Source: Altererythrobacter sp. XM-24bin4 (lineage in GTDB: Bacteria; Pseudomonadota; Alphaproteobacteria; Sphingomonadales; Sphingomonadaceae). From it: 64,000 nucleotides of DNA. A program made the position numbers and the translations under genes. Positions within the stretch are counted from its first letter, which is position 1. Each line of letters opens with the position of its first letter. A model generated the notes under the pieces. It was not told the origin of the DNA. It saw only the letters and a program-made list of their open reading frames with translations, and searched no databases. Below, piece after piece: positions 8,125-18,170 of this stretch. The stretch is from positions 1,021,183-1,085,182 of the forward strand of contig QCWG01000001.1 of assembly GCA_003149575.1 (NCBI GenBank). Reading direction: 5' to 3'.

Positions 8125-8817
8125 ATGGCAAAGCTGACAAAGAAGCAAAAGACGTTCGCTACGCTCGATAGCGAGAAGCTGTACACCTTTGACGAAGCAA
8201 TCAAGACGCTGCGTGAGCACAAGGCGAAGTTCGACGAAACCGTTGAAGTTGCGATGAACCTGGGCGTTGACCCGCGTCACGCTGACCAGATGGTTCGCGG
8301 CATGGTGTCACTGCCATCGGGCACAGGCAAGGACGTGAAGGTCGCTGTTTTCGCCAAGGGTGAGAATGCGGACAAGGCAATGGCTGCTGGCGCTGACAAG
8401 GTTGGCGCAGAAGACCTGATGGAAGACATGCAGGCCGGCAACCTTGATTATGACCGCGTGATTGCGTCACCTGACATGATGGGCGTTGTGGGCCGCTTGG
8501 GCAAGGTTCTGGGTCCAAAGGGCCTGATGCCAAACCCGAAGCTGGGCACGGTTACACCGAACGTCGAGCAGGCCGTTAAGGACGCCAAGGGCGGCCAGGT
8601 CGAGTTTCGTGTTGAGAAGATGGGTATCATTCATTCGGGCATCGGCAAGCTGTCTTTCAAGGATGAAGACCTCAAAGCCAACTTCGAAGCTCTGACACAG
8701 GCTGTGGTCAAGGCAAAGCCGTCGGGCTCGAAGGGCAAATACGTCCGGAAGATCTCGCTGACCTCGACTATGGGCCCAGGCCTGAAGATCGACGCAGCAG
8801 AGGTTGAGGGCGCCTGA
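8125..8817 (+). CDS. rplA: 50S ribosomal protein L1
   Basis: The 230-residue protein shows [39 protein letters not shown] and the [15 protein letters not shown] region. L1 forms the mobile stalk of the large subunit that helps release E-site tRNA, and in other bacteria it represses its own operon by binding the leader mRNA. ATG 8125 gives the normal family length. The transcript ends at a terminator about 75 bases downstream, and rplJ-rplL does not follow. Confidence 0.98.
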   Translation: MAKLTKKQKTFATLDSEKLYTFDEAIKTLREHKAKFDETVEVAMNLGVDPRHADQMVRGMVSLPSGTGKDVKVAVFAKGENADKAMAAGADKVGAEDLMEDMQAGNLDYDRVIASPDMMGVVGRLGKVLGPKGLMPNPKLGTVTPNVEQAVKDAKGGQVEFRVEKMGIIHSGIGKLSFKDEDLKANFEALTQAVVKAKPSGSKGKYVRKISLTSTMGPGLKIDAAEVEGA

Positions 8818-8890
8818 TCTGGCTGGCCATTGGCTAATGTGATCAGGAATGGTCCGTATCAAGTCTTTCTTACAGCGATGTGGGTTATGT

Positions 8891-8930
8891 AGGGGCCGGA
8901 GGAGTAATCCTTCGGCCCCTTCTCGTTCTT
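8891..8930 (+). terminator. Rho-independent terminator of rplK-rplA
   Basis: A 13-base stem containing one G-T pair (AGGGGCCGGAGGA against TCCTTCGGCCCCT) closes a four-base GTAA loop. It is followed by TCTCGTTCTT, a broken T-run. Confidence 0.8.
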
Positions 8931-9143
8931 TCCTTGTTTCTCGCAGCAACCCCTAATCCAGCACCAATAATCCAGATGCGCCTGGTCGCTTCGGCGCGAA
9001 CCGCCAATGATCGGTTCCTGACCCCCGCCATCGCGCGCGTCACCAATAACTCTGATTAACGCTCATGCACCCATTTGGCGCACAGGCACTTTCAGGGCTG
9101 AAAGCCATGCTAACCGAGACAGCGGGCTAGGCTCGAGAATCCG
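8931..9143. other. Intergenic region with no gene seen
   Basis: Together with the terminator, this belongs to a gene-free stretch of 326 bases (8818-9143). I see only a weak 6-base inverted repeat (GAACCG and CGGTTC near 8998-9018). I find no RNA gene, no L10 leader-like structure and no rplJ. Confidence 0.5.
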
Positions 9144-9607
9144 TTACTTGTCGCGCGGCCTGCGCGGGGCAAGATGCCAGAATTTCTCGATGTAGAGATA
9201 TGTCAATGAAGCGGTCCAGCCAACCATGACAAGGCCATTCAAGGCTTCGATCCCGCTGATAATCCTCAGCGCGCCAGTGGGATAAAGATCGCCAATCCCA
9301 AGCGTGGTATAGCTGGTTATGGAGAAATAGAACGCGTCATCGAAACCGTGTCCCGGGGGGCGTCAATAGATCCGAACCCGCCAATCTCCTCAAGACCGAT
9401 GAACGCAAGTGCATAGAGCATAACCTGCGCGATGTGGGACAGAAGGGCCGCAGTCAGCATCAACACCAGCCGCATTTGCGGTGTAATCTTGAGATGGGTC
9501 AGCCGCGAGGATGTGAAACGGAGCGTTTCATAATGTATCAGTATCGTTGCTGCGACGAGCACGAATGAAATCAGGGCGGTTTGCAACGTCTGGTCTCCGG
9601 CAAGCAT
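9144..9607 (-). pseudogene. Two-TM potassium channel family gene, frameshifted
   Basis: Residues 1 to about 83 read in one frame from ATG 9607. They contain two hydrophobic segments and end near GGFGSIDAP. The reading then continues in another frame as GFDDAFYFSITSYTTLGIGD, followed by a last membrane helix and a stop at 9144. TTLGIGD is the potassium-channel selectivity filter and the flanks are a pore helix and TM2, so the two halves clearly belong together. The break sits at a six-C tract (plus strand 9355-9360), and one extra base would restore a protein of about 154 residues. It may be a true frameshift, a phase-variable tract or a sequencing undercall. Confidence 0.8.
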
Positions 9608-9703
9608 GGTGCGACCCAGGCTCCAGTTGTCTAAGCGGCATGTACGAAGCTAGCAAGCAAGGCGTTGCCAAAGCAGCGCATCTTGTTCAGGAACTGACCG
9701 GGC

Positions 9704-12700
9704 ATGACAACGAACTCCACTTCAGAGCCGGACCTAAAGTGGCAATTCTGGATCGACAGAGGCGGGACGTTCACTGATGTGATTGCGCGCGCGCCAGATG
9801 GCGCATTGCATACGCGCAAACTCCTCTCCGAAAATCCGGAGAATCACGAGGATGCTGCACTGCATGCCGTTCGTGAGTTTCTAGGGCTGGATGCAGATGC
9901 CGAGATTCCTCTTGGGCAGGTTCAGGCGATCAAAATGGGGACGACCGTCGCCACCAACGCCCTGCTTGAGCGCAAAGGCGAGCGCACACTGCTCGCGATC
10001 ACGCGCGGCCTGGGTGACGCGATAGAGATTGGGTACCAAGCGCGACCCGACACTTTTGCGCTCAATATTGTGAAGCCGGCGCCTCTATACTCGGCATCGC
10101 TAGAAATAGACGAGCGCATTCTGGCGGACGGAACTGTCGAGATGCCGCTGGATCGGGCGCAGGCAACTGCAGTCTTGCAGACCGCCTTTGACGATGGCTA
10201 TCGCGCCATCGCTATCGCGCTGATGCATGGGTGCAAATATACGCAGCACGAGCAAGCGCTGGCGCAGATCGCGCATGACATCGGCTTCACTCAAGTGTCT
10301 GTCAGCCATCAGGTAAGCCCGCTGACCAAGATCGTGTCGCGCGGCGAGACGACGATCGTCGATGCGTATCTCACGCCGATCCTGAGACGCTACGTTGACC
10401 GTGTTTCTGCGGCCTTTGGCGATTCTCCCGCGCCTGGTCAGCTGTCCTTTATGCAGTCCTCAGGCGGCCTCACCGATGCTGCGCAGTTCCGTGGGCGCGA
10501 TGCAATACTATCCGGGCCTGCCGGCGGCATCGTAGGATGCGTCGAAACTGCGCGACTGGCCGGCTTTGACAAGGTCATCGGGTTTGACATGGGTGGGACC
10601 TCGACCGACGTTTCGCATTACGCCGGTGAGTTCGAAAAGGTCTACGAAACCGAAGTCGCTGGTGTGCGGATGCGCGTCCCGATGCTGCATATTCACACGG
10701 TGGCAGCAGGCGGCGGCTCGATTGTGTCCTACCAAGACGGTCGGATGCGTGTCGGGCCGGAGTCCGCGGGCGCCAATCCCGGACCGCGCTGTTATCGGCG
10801 TGGCGGCCCTCTGACTGTAACGGACATAAATGCCTGCCTCGGCAAGCTGCAGCCGGATTTGTTTCCGGCGATCTTCGGGCCTGTACAGGATGAGCCGCTC
10901 GATACGCGGGCTTCGCATGCGGGCTTTGCGGAAATCGCGGAGGAAATTGGCGACGGGCGCAGCGCGGAAGATGTTGCCGAAGGCTTTCTAGGGATCGCGG
11001 TTGAGCACATGGCGCAAGCGATCAAGAAGATCTCGATTTCGCGCGGCTATGATGTGTCCAATTACGTGCTTAACTGCTTCGGCGGCGCCGGCGGCCAACA
11101 CGCTTGCCTTGTCGCCGAGCGGCTGGGCATCAAAACGATAATGCTGCACCCGATGGCGGGTGTCCTATCAGCATTGGGGATGGGTCTGGCGAAGACACAG
11201 TGCGAGACGCAGCGCGTGATCGATACGGCGCTTAGTGGAGATGCGATCAATGCATTGCGTTCCCCAACTGCCGAATTAGAGGCGGCGAACGTCGCCAGTT
11301 TCGCCTTGCAAGGTGTAGCAGCGAGCGCGGTTAGCCATACTGCATCGGCTCTGCTCCGCTATCGCGGAACTGAGACAGCGATCAGTGTGCCTGTGGTTGA
11401 CCTGGGGCAAATGGCCCGTGAGTTTGAAAGTGCACATAATCGCCAGTTCGGCTTCGTCGCGCCTGACAAAGAGCTATTGCTCGACACCCTGGTAGTTGTG
11501 TCTGAATGTGGCGGGGAAGCCTATACCGAACGGCAGGCACAGCGACCCCTGCCAGAACCGCTCACCCCAATCTCACAACGCGAAATCTTCGCTGGCGGCG
11601 AATGGCATTCGGCTTCTGTCTATCAGGCAAGCCAGCTTGATTTTGGTCACGAGCTTTTCGGCCCTGCCATCATCATCAGCGACACCGATACGATCATTGT
11701 CGAGCGCGGCTGGCGTGCCTTGGTCAATAGCTTTGGGCATTTAATCCTGACACAGGTCGGTGTCCCACAGGACAAGTTGCCGGACACTACTCAACCGGAC
11801 CCGGTCATACTTGAGATCTTCAATAGCCAATTCATGTCGATTGCCGAGCAGATGGGGATCGTGCTGCGCAACACCTCCCAGTCGGTGAACGTAAAGGAGC
11901 GGCTCGATTTTTCCTGCGCGATCTTTGACCCATCAGGCAATCTGGTCGCCAATGCGCCGCATGTGCCGGTCCATCTGGGATCGATGGATGCGAGTGTCAA
12001 AGTGATCATCGAATCCGGTGGGGAGATCAATGCCGGTGATGTCTTTGTCTCCAACAATCCATATAATGGCGGCTCTCACCTCCCTGATATAACTGTGATT
12101 TCTCCGGTTTTTGACGAAGCGGGTGAGGAGATTATGTTCTTCGTTGCGAGCCGCGCGCATCACGAGGATATCGGCGGGATTTCACCCGGATCCATGTCCC
12201 CCTTTGCAACCACAATCCATGAAGAGGGTGTGTTGCTCAACAATCTCAAGCTGGTCGAGCGCGGCGAGTTCATGACCAAGCGGATTGAACAGGCGCTGAC
12301 CGAGTGCGAATTTCCCGCTCGTAATCCGTCTCAGAATATCGCTGATCTAATGGCTCAGGTTGCCGCGAATGCTGCCGGCGCTGCCGAGCTTCGCAAACTG
12401 GTCGCAAATTATGGCCGCCGCATTGTCCACGCATATATGGGACACATTCAGGACGCCGCCGAAGATGCAGTTCGCAGGGTTATACGCGAGCTGGATGATG
12501 GCGGTTTTCGGCTTGAGCTCGATTGCGGCGCGGTGATCGAAGTTACGATTTCAGCCGACAAGGAAGCGGGCAGCGCGCGCATCGATTTCAGCGGTACGAG
12601 CGCACAAATGCCAAATGCCTTCAACGCACCGCCAGCGATCACCCGCGCCGCGGTACTCTATGTCTTCCGCTGCCTGGTCGATAGCGAGATCCCCCTCAAT

Positions 12701-13348
12701 GCAGGTTGCATGAAGCCCCTGGAAATCGAGGTGCCGGAAGGGTCATTGCTGAATCCGCATTTTCCGGCAGCAGTAGTGGCAGGAAATGTCGAGACGAGCC
12801 AGGCGGTCACCGATGCCCTGTTCGGGGCACTTGGGCGACTTGGGTCCAGCCAGGGTACGATGAACAATCTCACCTTCGGCAATGCGCGTTATCAATATTA
12901 CGAGACGATTTGTTCGGGCGCGCCTGCCGGGCCGGGTTTCGATGGCGCGTCGGCGGTCCACACGCATATGACCAATACGCGCATGACCGATCCTGAAATC
13001 CTGGAGCATCGATATCCGGTGATACTGGATGAATTCCGCATTGATCGCGGCTCAGGTGGCAAGGGAACGTGGAATGCCGGAGACGGGATCACCCGCCGGA
13101 TCCGCTTTCGTGAAGCCATGCAATGCTCGATCCTATCCGAACATCGGAAAGTCGCGCCTGCTGGCGTGTTGGGCGGCGAGGTGGGTCGCCTGGGCCGGAA
13201 CTGGATCGAGCGCGGTGATGGACGCAAGGATGACCTCGGTGGGTGCGGACGGGCCGAAGTCGAAGAGGGCGATTGCATTGTTATCCGGTCGCCAACCGGG
13301 GGCGGGTTTGGCGACCCGCACGATCGCGAGCCAGAGGGAAGCATATGA
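9704..13348 (+). CDS. 5-oxoprolinase (ATP-hydrolysing), hydantoinase A/B fusion
   Basis: The 1214-residue protein fuses the two hydantoinase/oxoprolinase subunits. The HyuA half starts with [18 protein letters not shown] (about residues 16-33), has the ATP-binding [13 protein letters not shown] near 293-305 and spans roughly residues 13-680. The HyuB half runs from about 690, with [30 protein letters not shown] and a closing TGGGFGDP. Fused enzymes of this length hydrolyse 5-oxo-L-proline (pyroglutamate) to glutamate using ATP. Hydantoin or related lactams are alternative substrates. It is translationally coupled (ATGA, 13345-13348) to an Nramp-family transporter gene, which supports an uptake-plus-hydrolysis unit. 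Confidence 0.9.
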   Translation: MTTNSTSEPDLKWQFWIDRGGTFTDVIARAPDGALHTRKLLSENPENHEDAALHAVREFLGLDADAEIPLGQVQAIKMGTTVATNALLERKGERTLLAITRGLGDAIEIGYQARPDTFALNIVKPAPLYSASLEIDERILADGTVEMPLDRAQATAVLQTAFDDGYRAIAIALMHGCKYTQHEQALAQIAHDIGFTQVSVSHQVSPLTKIVSRGETTIVDAYLTPILRRYVDRVSAAFGDSPAPGQLSFMQSSGGLTDAAQFRGRDAILSGPAGGIVGCVETARLAGFDKVIGFDMGGTSTDVSHYAGEFEKVYETEVAGVRMRVPMLHIHTVAAGGGSIVSYQDGRMRVGPESAGANPGPRCYRRGGPLTVTDINACLGKLQPDLFPAIFGPVQDEPLDTRASHAGFAEIAEEIGDGRSAEDVAEGFLGIAVEHMAQAIKKISISRGYDVSNYVLNCFGGAGGQHACLVAERLGIKTIMLHPMAGVLSALGMGLAKTQCETQRVIDTALSGDAINALRSPTAELEAANVASFALQGVAASAVSHTASALLRYRGTETAISVPVVDLGQMAREFESAHNRQFGFVAPDKELLLDTLVVVSECGGEAYTERQAQRPLPEPLTPISQREIFAGGEWHSASVYQASQLDFGHELFGPAIIISDTDTIIVERGWRALVNSFGHLILTQVGVPQDKLPDTTQPDPVILEIFNSQFMSIAEQMGIVLRNTSQSVNVKERLDFSCAIFDPSGNLVANAPHVPVHLGSMDASVKVIIESGGEINAGDVFVSNNPYNGGSHLPDITVISPVFDEAGEEIMFFVASRAHHEDIGGISPGSMSPFATTIHEEGVLLNNLKLVERGEFMTKRIEQALTECEFPARNPSQNIADLMAQVAANAAGAAELRKLVANYGRRIVHAYMGHIQDAAEDAVRRVIRELDDGGFRLELDCGAVIEVTISADKEAGSARIDFSGTSAQMPNAFNAPPAITRAAVLYVFRCLVDSEIPLNAGCMKPLEIEVPEGSLLNPHFPAAVVAGNVETSQAVTDALFGALGRLGSSQGTMNNLTFGNARYQYYETICSGAPAGPGFDGASAVHTHMTNTRMTDPEILEHRYPVILDEFRIDRGSGGKGTWNAGDGITRRIRFREAMQCSILSEHRKVAPAGVLGGEVGRLGRNWIERGDGRKDDLGGCGRAEVEEGDCIVIRSPTGGGFGDPHDREPEGSI

Positions 13349-14574
13349 TTGGTAAGCTGCGAGAAATCGGGCAAAATTTGGGCCCGGGCGCGATAGTCAC
13401 TGCGGCCTTTATCGGCCCGGGGACCGTTACCACGTCGACGCTTGCGGGTGCGAACTTTGGTTATGTGCTGCTCTGGGCACTGCTGTTTGCGACGTTTGCC
13501 ACGATCATTCTGCAGGAAATGGCTGCAAGGCTTGGTGTGGTGACGCGCAAAGGGCTTGGCGATGCACTGGCAGAGCTATTCCATGCGTCCGTTTGGCGGT
13601 GGCCATTGATCGTACTGGTCGGCGCGGCGCTCTATATGGGCAATGCCGCATATGAAGGTGGCAATCTGGCTGGTGCTGCGCTGGGCCTCTCCGCCATTGC
13701 CGGGGAGAGTGCATGGGCATTTCGCGGTTCGATTGGCGCCATTTCGCTGCTGGCGGCAGCGCTGCTTGCATCGGGCAATTATCGCCATATCGAACGTGTG
13801 CTGATAGCGCTTGTGATGGTCATGGCGCTTGCTTTCGTGGCGACATTTCTGATCGTGCAACCAGACTTGGGCGCGATGCTTCGCGGCACGTTCTTGCCGA
13901 CTATTCCAGACGGCGCATTGATGACCGTCGTTGCGCTGATCGGCACAACTGTGGTCCCTTACAACCTGTTTCTCCACGCGAGTGCTGTGCGAAACCGGTT
14001 CAGCGGGCCGGAAGATCTACCGGCCGCACGCACGGACACGGTCGTGACTATCGGGATCGGTGGTTTGATAGCCATGCTGGTTGTCGCGACTGCATCTGCC
14101 AGCCTGTTTGCAGCCGGAATTGCTGTTACCAGCGCGGCTGACATGGCAGCGCAGTTTGAACCCTTGTTCGGTTCGAACGCGAAATATCTGATGGGGGTGG
14201 GGCTGTTCGCAGCCGGGTTGACCAGCGCGATCACAGCGCCGCTGGCGACGGGTTATGCGATGTCCGAAATTCTTGGCGTCAGCGAAGAGACGAAGCCGAA
14301 TGTCATGCGCTGGGTGGCGCTAAGTGTGATCCTGATCGGAGCGGCACTTTCGCTGACTGGTATTCGTCCAGTGACCATTATTCTCTCCGCGCAATTCGCC
14401 AATGGCATCTTGCTGCCGGTCATCGCGGGCTTCCTGCTTTACGCCATGAATCAGGAAAAACTGCTGGGTAAGCACGTAAACAAGATAGCAGCCAATGTAG
14501 CGGGCGTGGCTGTTTTGGTGATCGCGGCGGGGCTTGGTGCGCGCTCGGTGCTAGGCGCGCTGGGGGCGATTTAA
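13345..14574 (+). CDS. Nramp-family transporter with altered metal site
   Basis: The 409-residue protein has about 11 membrane helices and the overall Nramp layout, opening with [20 protein letters not shown]. Canonical Nramp manganese/iron transporters carry DPGN in helix 1 and MPH in helix 6. Here the matching sites read GPGT (24-27) and VPY (204-206), so the Asp, Asn and Met metal ligands are all replaced. The start overlaps the oxoprolinase stop. In Bacillus subtilis the Nramp-family gene ycsG lies beside the 5-oxoprolinase gene pxpA (ycsF), so this association recurs. I infer that the protein may carry 5-oxoproline or a similar substrate rather than a divalent metal. It ends convergently on galK with a 4-base overlap. 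Confidence 0.85.
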   Translation: MIGKLREIGQNLGPGAIVTAAFIGPGTVTTSTLAGANFGYVLLWALLFATFATIILQEMAARLGVVTRKGLGDALAELFHASVWRWPLIVLVGAALYMGNAAYEGGNLAGAALGLSAIAGESAWAFRGSIGAISLLAAALLASGNYRHIERVLIALVMVMALAFVATFLIVQPDLGAMLRGTFLPTIPDGALMTVVALIGTTVVPYNLFLHASAVRNRFSGPEDLPAARTDTVVTIGIGGLIAMLVVATASASLFAAGIAVTSAADMAAQFEPLFGSNAKYLMGVGLFAAGLTSAITAPLATGYAMSEILGVSEETKPNVMRWVALSVILIGAALSLTGIRPVTIILSAQFANGILLPVIAGFLLYAMNQEKLLGKHVNKIAANVAGVAVLVIAAGLGARSVLGALGAI

Positions 14575-15608
14575 GCGCCGCGAATGGTATCATTCAGCGT
14601 TGCTTGCGGATGTGAAGCCAACAGCTTGGCCAACCAATTGTCCAGCACATCGTTTTCAACGCAAGCGACGATGCACCCGCCAAATCCGCCGCCTGTTAGC
14701 CGTGCTCCAAGCGCGCCAAACTCCTGTGCATCGCTGACCAAGGCGTCAATCTCCGGCAACGACATATCGAAATCGTCGCGCATCGATATGTGGCTCTCGT
14801 TCATCGCTTGACCCAGCGCGGCAATGTTATCGGCCTTGAGCGCTTGTATCGCTGCCAGCACGCGGCGATGCTCGGTTGCGCAATGGAGCGCGCGTTTCCG
14901 CGGGATTTCAGCGAGCGAGGACTGCGTCACCTTCTCGGGGTCGAGCAGGCAAAGATCCTCGGTCCCGAAAAAGGCCTTGGCCTCGTCGCATTCCTGCTTG
15001 CGCTCGGCATAGCGACCTTCGGTCAGCTTGCGGAACACACCGGAATGAATGACCGCGATCTTGTGGGTCTTCGGCAGAGCCAACAGTTCGTATTCAAGAG
15101 TCTTCGTATCAAGCGCCATTGCAGTGCCGGGCGTCGCGAGTGCGACCGCCATCTGGTCCATGATACCGCAAGGCACACCCATATATTCGTTCTCGACCCG
15201 GCGTGCGGCGATAGCGATCTCAGCGTCCGACTGCGCTCCATCGCCAGCTTCTCGCGCGGCTTTCAGTATCGCGACGATCAGCGCGGCGGAGGAAGATAAG
15301 CCTGAGCCTGCCGGTATTGTCGAAGTGATTGAAACATCTGCGCCCTGCGCGATGAGCCCCATGTTACGGGCTTCCCGTAGCGCGCCGACGACTGGATCAG
15401 ACCATTCTCCGCTCGCGCTATCTGAAAGATCACGCACTGCTTTGTCATAGCTGATAGACCGCGCGATGACCTGATCATCGCTGCTTGCTCTAAGTGTCAG
15501 TTCAAGCCCAACCGACAGTGCCGCGGGAAGCACCATTCCGCCATTGTAATCGGTATGCTCGCCAATCAGATTGACGCGACCTGGAACCCGAATATGGACT
15601 TCAGACAT
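14571..15608 (-). CDS. galK: Galactokinase
   Basis: The 345-residue GHMP kinase has the galactokinase signature GRVNLIGEHTDYNGG at residues 10-24, the ATP loop PAGSGLSSSAA near 100, and GARLTGGGFGGCIVA near the C-terminus. It phosphorylates galactose to galactose-1-phosphate with ATP in the cytoplasm, the first step of the Leloir pathway. ATG 15608 sits inside the 3' end of galT (8-base overlap). This makes galK the last gene of the alpha-galactosidase-glpD-galT-galK operon. No galE or mutarotase is in view. Confidence 0.95.
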   Translation of the reverse strand: MSEVHIRVPGRVNLIGEHTDYNGGMVLPAALSVGLELTLRASSDDQVIARSISYDKAVRDLSDSASGEWSDPVVGALREARNMGLIAQGADVSITSTIPAGSGLSSSAALIVAILKAAREAGDGAQSDAEIAIAARRVENEYMGVPCGIMDQMAVALATPGTAMALDTKTLEYELLALPKTHKIAVIHSGVFRKLTEGRYAERKQECDEAKAFFGTEDLCLLDPEKVTQSSLAEIPRKRALHCATEHRRVLAAIQALKADNIAALGQAMNESHISMRDDFDMSLPEIDALVSDAQEFGALGARLTGGGFGGCIVACVENDVLDNWLAKLLASHPQATLNDTIRGA

Positions 15609-16680
15609 CGCGCAGCGCCTTCGCTGCATCCTCGGGCATCACATCCACAGTAAACACGCCGGTATGCTGCTCGACCGAAGCGAGATATTTGATCCTGCCT
15701 GGCGCGCGCAGTAGCGGATAGAACTGCACGGTGAAGTGATAACCAGCCGAACCGCCTGCCGGCGCGGCGTGGAATGCCATCATCGTCGCTGCAGGTCCTT
15801 CGAACAGCGCATCATAGCGGCGGGTAACTTCGCCCAGCATATGCGCCAGCGCATCCAATTCCTCGTCAGAGCAATCCCACGGCCCCTCGCGGCGGACGCG
15901 CGGAGCAAGCCAGACTTCATAGGGGAACCGGGCATAGCGCGGCACGAGAGCGGCGATCCCGCCTTGCTCTTCAATTCCGTATTCGGGCATGGCCGTCGAG
16001 ATCTCGCTCTCCAGATCATAGCCCCCCGCAAAGGCATCCGCCGCGCGTTGCTGCACCATTGGCACTCGTTCAAATCCGTAGATCTGCCCATGCGGGTGAT
16101 GCAGCGTCACGCCCACCTCGTCGCCGCGATTCTCGAACGGCAAAACATACTTGCACCCGCTCGCAAACAAGCTTTCATATCGATCGAGGAGCGCCGCCAG
16201 GAATACGCGCCGTCGGTCCTGACCAATCGTTGAAAGGCTCCCTTCAGCTTCCGGCCCATAAACGACGACTTCGCATTTGCCGCGTGCCGGCTCAGTCGCG
16301 ATCCCTTCGAGCGAAGCGGCTTCGTTGGCCCGCGGATGGAAGGCGGCAAACTTGTTGTCGAACACCGCCAGCTCGAAATCTGCGAAGGGAATCTCGGTCG
16401 CAGGTCCGCCCGGTCTGCTTGGCGCGAGCGGATCGTCAGCTGCGGACGGTTTGAACGTACGGTTCTGCCGATGTGCTGCGTAAACGTTCCATTCGTCGCG
16501 CAGTGGATGGTGGCGAATTTCGCCGCCATGCGGCAGGTCCTCGGCAGCTTCAGGTATGGGCTCGAGTCCATGCGGCGCATGCCCATAAAGACGCAGCATC
16601 CGCCCGTCCGCCTTGATGTGTTCGCGGCAGTAAACCGGTTCGCCGCCGACGCTTCGCGCAAGCTCAAATGGCCTGCTCAT
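15601..16680 (-). CDS. galT: Galactose-1-phosphate uridylyltransferase
   Basis: The 359-residue protein carries the active-site HPHGQIYG near residue 194, whose second histidine is the family nucleophile. It also carries RHHPLRDEWNVYAAHRQNR near the start and FHAAPAGGSAGYHFTVQFYP near the end. It exchanges UMP between UDP-glucose and galactose-1-phosphate. ATG 16680 overlaps the glpD stop by 4 bases and the tail overlaps galK by 8, so it is embedded in one polycistronic unit. The SAGYHFTVQFYP segment is the usual HxH metal-site region of the C-terminal half. Confidence 0.95.
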   Translation of the reverse strand: MSRPFELARSVGGEPVYCREHIKADGRMLRLYGHAPHGLEPIPEAAEDLPHGGEIRHHPLRDEWNVYAAHRQNRTFKPSAADDPLAPSRPGGPATEIPFADFELAVFDNKFAAFHPRANEAASLEGIATEPARGKCEVVVYGPEAEGSLSTIGQDRRRVFLAALLDRYESLFASGCKYVLPFENRGDEVGVTLHHPHGQIYGFERVPMVQQRAADAFAGGYDLESEISTAMPEYGIEEQGGIAALVPRYARFPYEVWLAPRVRREGPWDCSDEELDALAHMLGEVTRRYDALFEGPAATMMAFHAAPAGGSAGYHFTVQFYPLLRAPGRIKYLASVEQHTGVFTVDVMPEDAAKALRDV

Positions 16681-18170
16681 GCTGGCACCACGGCATTTGA
16701 GAACCATACTGCAACCCGCTCTTGCGCAGCCTTATCCAGATGCAGGCCCAGCTTGCTGCGCCGCCACAGCGCGTCTTCGGCATCGCGTGCGAATTCATTC
16801 TCGACAAGATAGCGTAGCTCTGCCTCATAAAGATCGCCGCCCATATGCATGCCAAGATCTTCGAGCCCCTTGGCCTTCCCGAGTATCGCATCGATGTTGG
16901 TGCCATAGGCTCGGCAAAGCCGCCGTACGCCCTCGGGGCCAAACCATGGATACTTGGCCATGCTTTCGGCAAAGAAAGTATCGAAACGTGCGGGATCGAT
17001 ATCTCCGCCGGGCAAAGCGGTGCTGCCGGTCCAGCTTTCACCTTCGGCCAACCCCAGCTTTTGCAACGCATGCTCGGCCAGCTTGCGATAGGTGGTGATC
17101 TTGCCCCCGAAGATCGACAGGATCGGCGCGCCGCCACTCTCATCCAGATCGAACACGTAATCGCGCGTTACCGTGGAGTTGTCGGATTGGTGATCATCAT
17201 AAAGCGGGCGAACACCGGCATAATCCCATACCGCATCGTCAGGGGTCACATCATGCCGCAGATATTCGTTAATCGCATCGCAGATGTAGTTCTTCTCTTC
17301 GCCGGAAATAGCAACAGTGTTGGGGTCATCCTTGAACAGCACGTCGGTTGTGCCAACCAAGGTGAACTCGCGCTCATAGGGGATCGCAAACACGATACGA
17401 TTGTCGCGGTTCTGGAAGATATAGGCGTGCCTGCCTTCGTATAGTTTGGGGAACACCAGATGGCTTCCCTTCACCAGCCGCAGATTGGTGTGATTGCGGC
17501 CCGGCTGCGCGGTGTCGAGCACATCGTCGACCCAGGGGCCGGCCGCGTTGATCACGATCTTGGCGGACACGGTTTCTTCGCCTTGCTGGCCGCGCAACTT
17601 CGCGTTCCAAACATCGTAGCCGCGCCCCAACTCCACGCATTCGGTACGGGTTCGGATGTCCGCACCGCGCTCTTTTGCGTCCTGGCAATTGAGCGCAACC
17701 AACCGCGCGTCTTCCACCCAGCAGTCCGAATATTCCCACCCGCGAGAGAGGCGGTCCTCTAGGATCTCGCCATGCGGATGATCGCGTAGATTGACCGATC
17801 TGGTGGGTGGAAGCAGTTTTCGACCGCCAAGATTGTCATACAGGAACAGACCCAGGCGGAGCAGCCACTTGGGCCGTAGCCCCTTGTCATGCGGCAGAAC
17901 GAAGCGCAGCGGCCAGATTATATGCGGCGCAATCCTGAGCAAACGCTCCCGCTCTATCAAGCTTTCGCGCACCAGCCTGAACTCGAAATGCTCCAGGTAA
18001 CGCAACCCGCCATGAACCAACTTTGTAGACGCGCTGGACGTGTGCGAACCCAGGTCATCCTTTTCTACCAGCAGTACCTTCAGCCCGCGCCCGGCGGCAT
18101 CGCGAGCGATCCCCGCGCCATTGATCCCGCCGCCAATGATCAACAAATCATAGGTGTTGTCGTCGCTCAA
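16677..18170 (-). CDS. glpD: Aerobic glycerol-3-phosphate dehydrogenase
   Basis: The 497-residue flavoprotein begins with the FAD-binding GGGINGAGIARDAAGRG near residues 13-29. It continues with SSASTKLVHGGLRYLEH, the VVINAAGPWVDDV-type segment and FGGKITTYRKLAEHAL. GlpD oxidises sn-glycerol-3-phosphate to dihydroxyacetone phosphate at the inner membrane and passes electrons to ubiquinone. Its place here is unusual: it overlaps the alpha-galactosidase stop by 4 bases and galT by 4 bases, inside a galactoside operon. This implies that the imported galactoside also releases glycerol. No glycerol kinase gene is present in the window. Confidence 0.95.
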   Translation of the reverse strand: MSDDNTYDLLIIGGGINGAGIARDAAGRGLKVLLVEKDDLGSHTSSASTKLVHGGLRYLEHFEFRLVRESLIERERLLRIAPHIIWPLRFVLPHDKGLRPKWLLRLGLFLYDNLGGRKLLPPTRSVNLRDHPHGEILEDRLSRGWEYSDCWVEDARLVALNCQDAKERGADIRTRTECVELGRGYDVWNAKLRGQQGEETVSAKIVINAAGPWVDDVLDTAQPGRNHTNLRLVKGSHLVFPKLYEGRHAYIFQNRDNRIVFAIPYEREFTLVGTTDVLFKDDPNTVAISGEEKNYICDAINEYLRHDVTPDDAVWDYAGVRPLYDDHQSDNSTVTRDYVFDLDESGGAPILSIFGGKITTYRKLAEHALQKLGLAEGESWTGSTALPGGDIDPARFDTFFAESMAKYPWFGPEGVRRLCRAYGTNIDAILGKAKGLEDLGMHMGGDLYEAELRYLVENEFARDAEDALWRRSKLGLHLDKAAQERVAVWFSNAVVPA

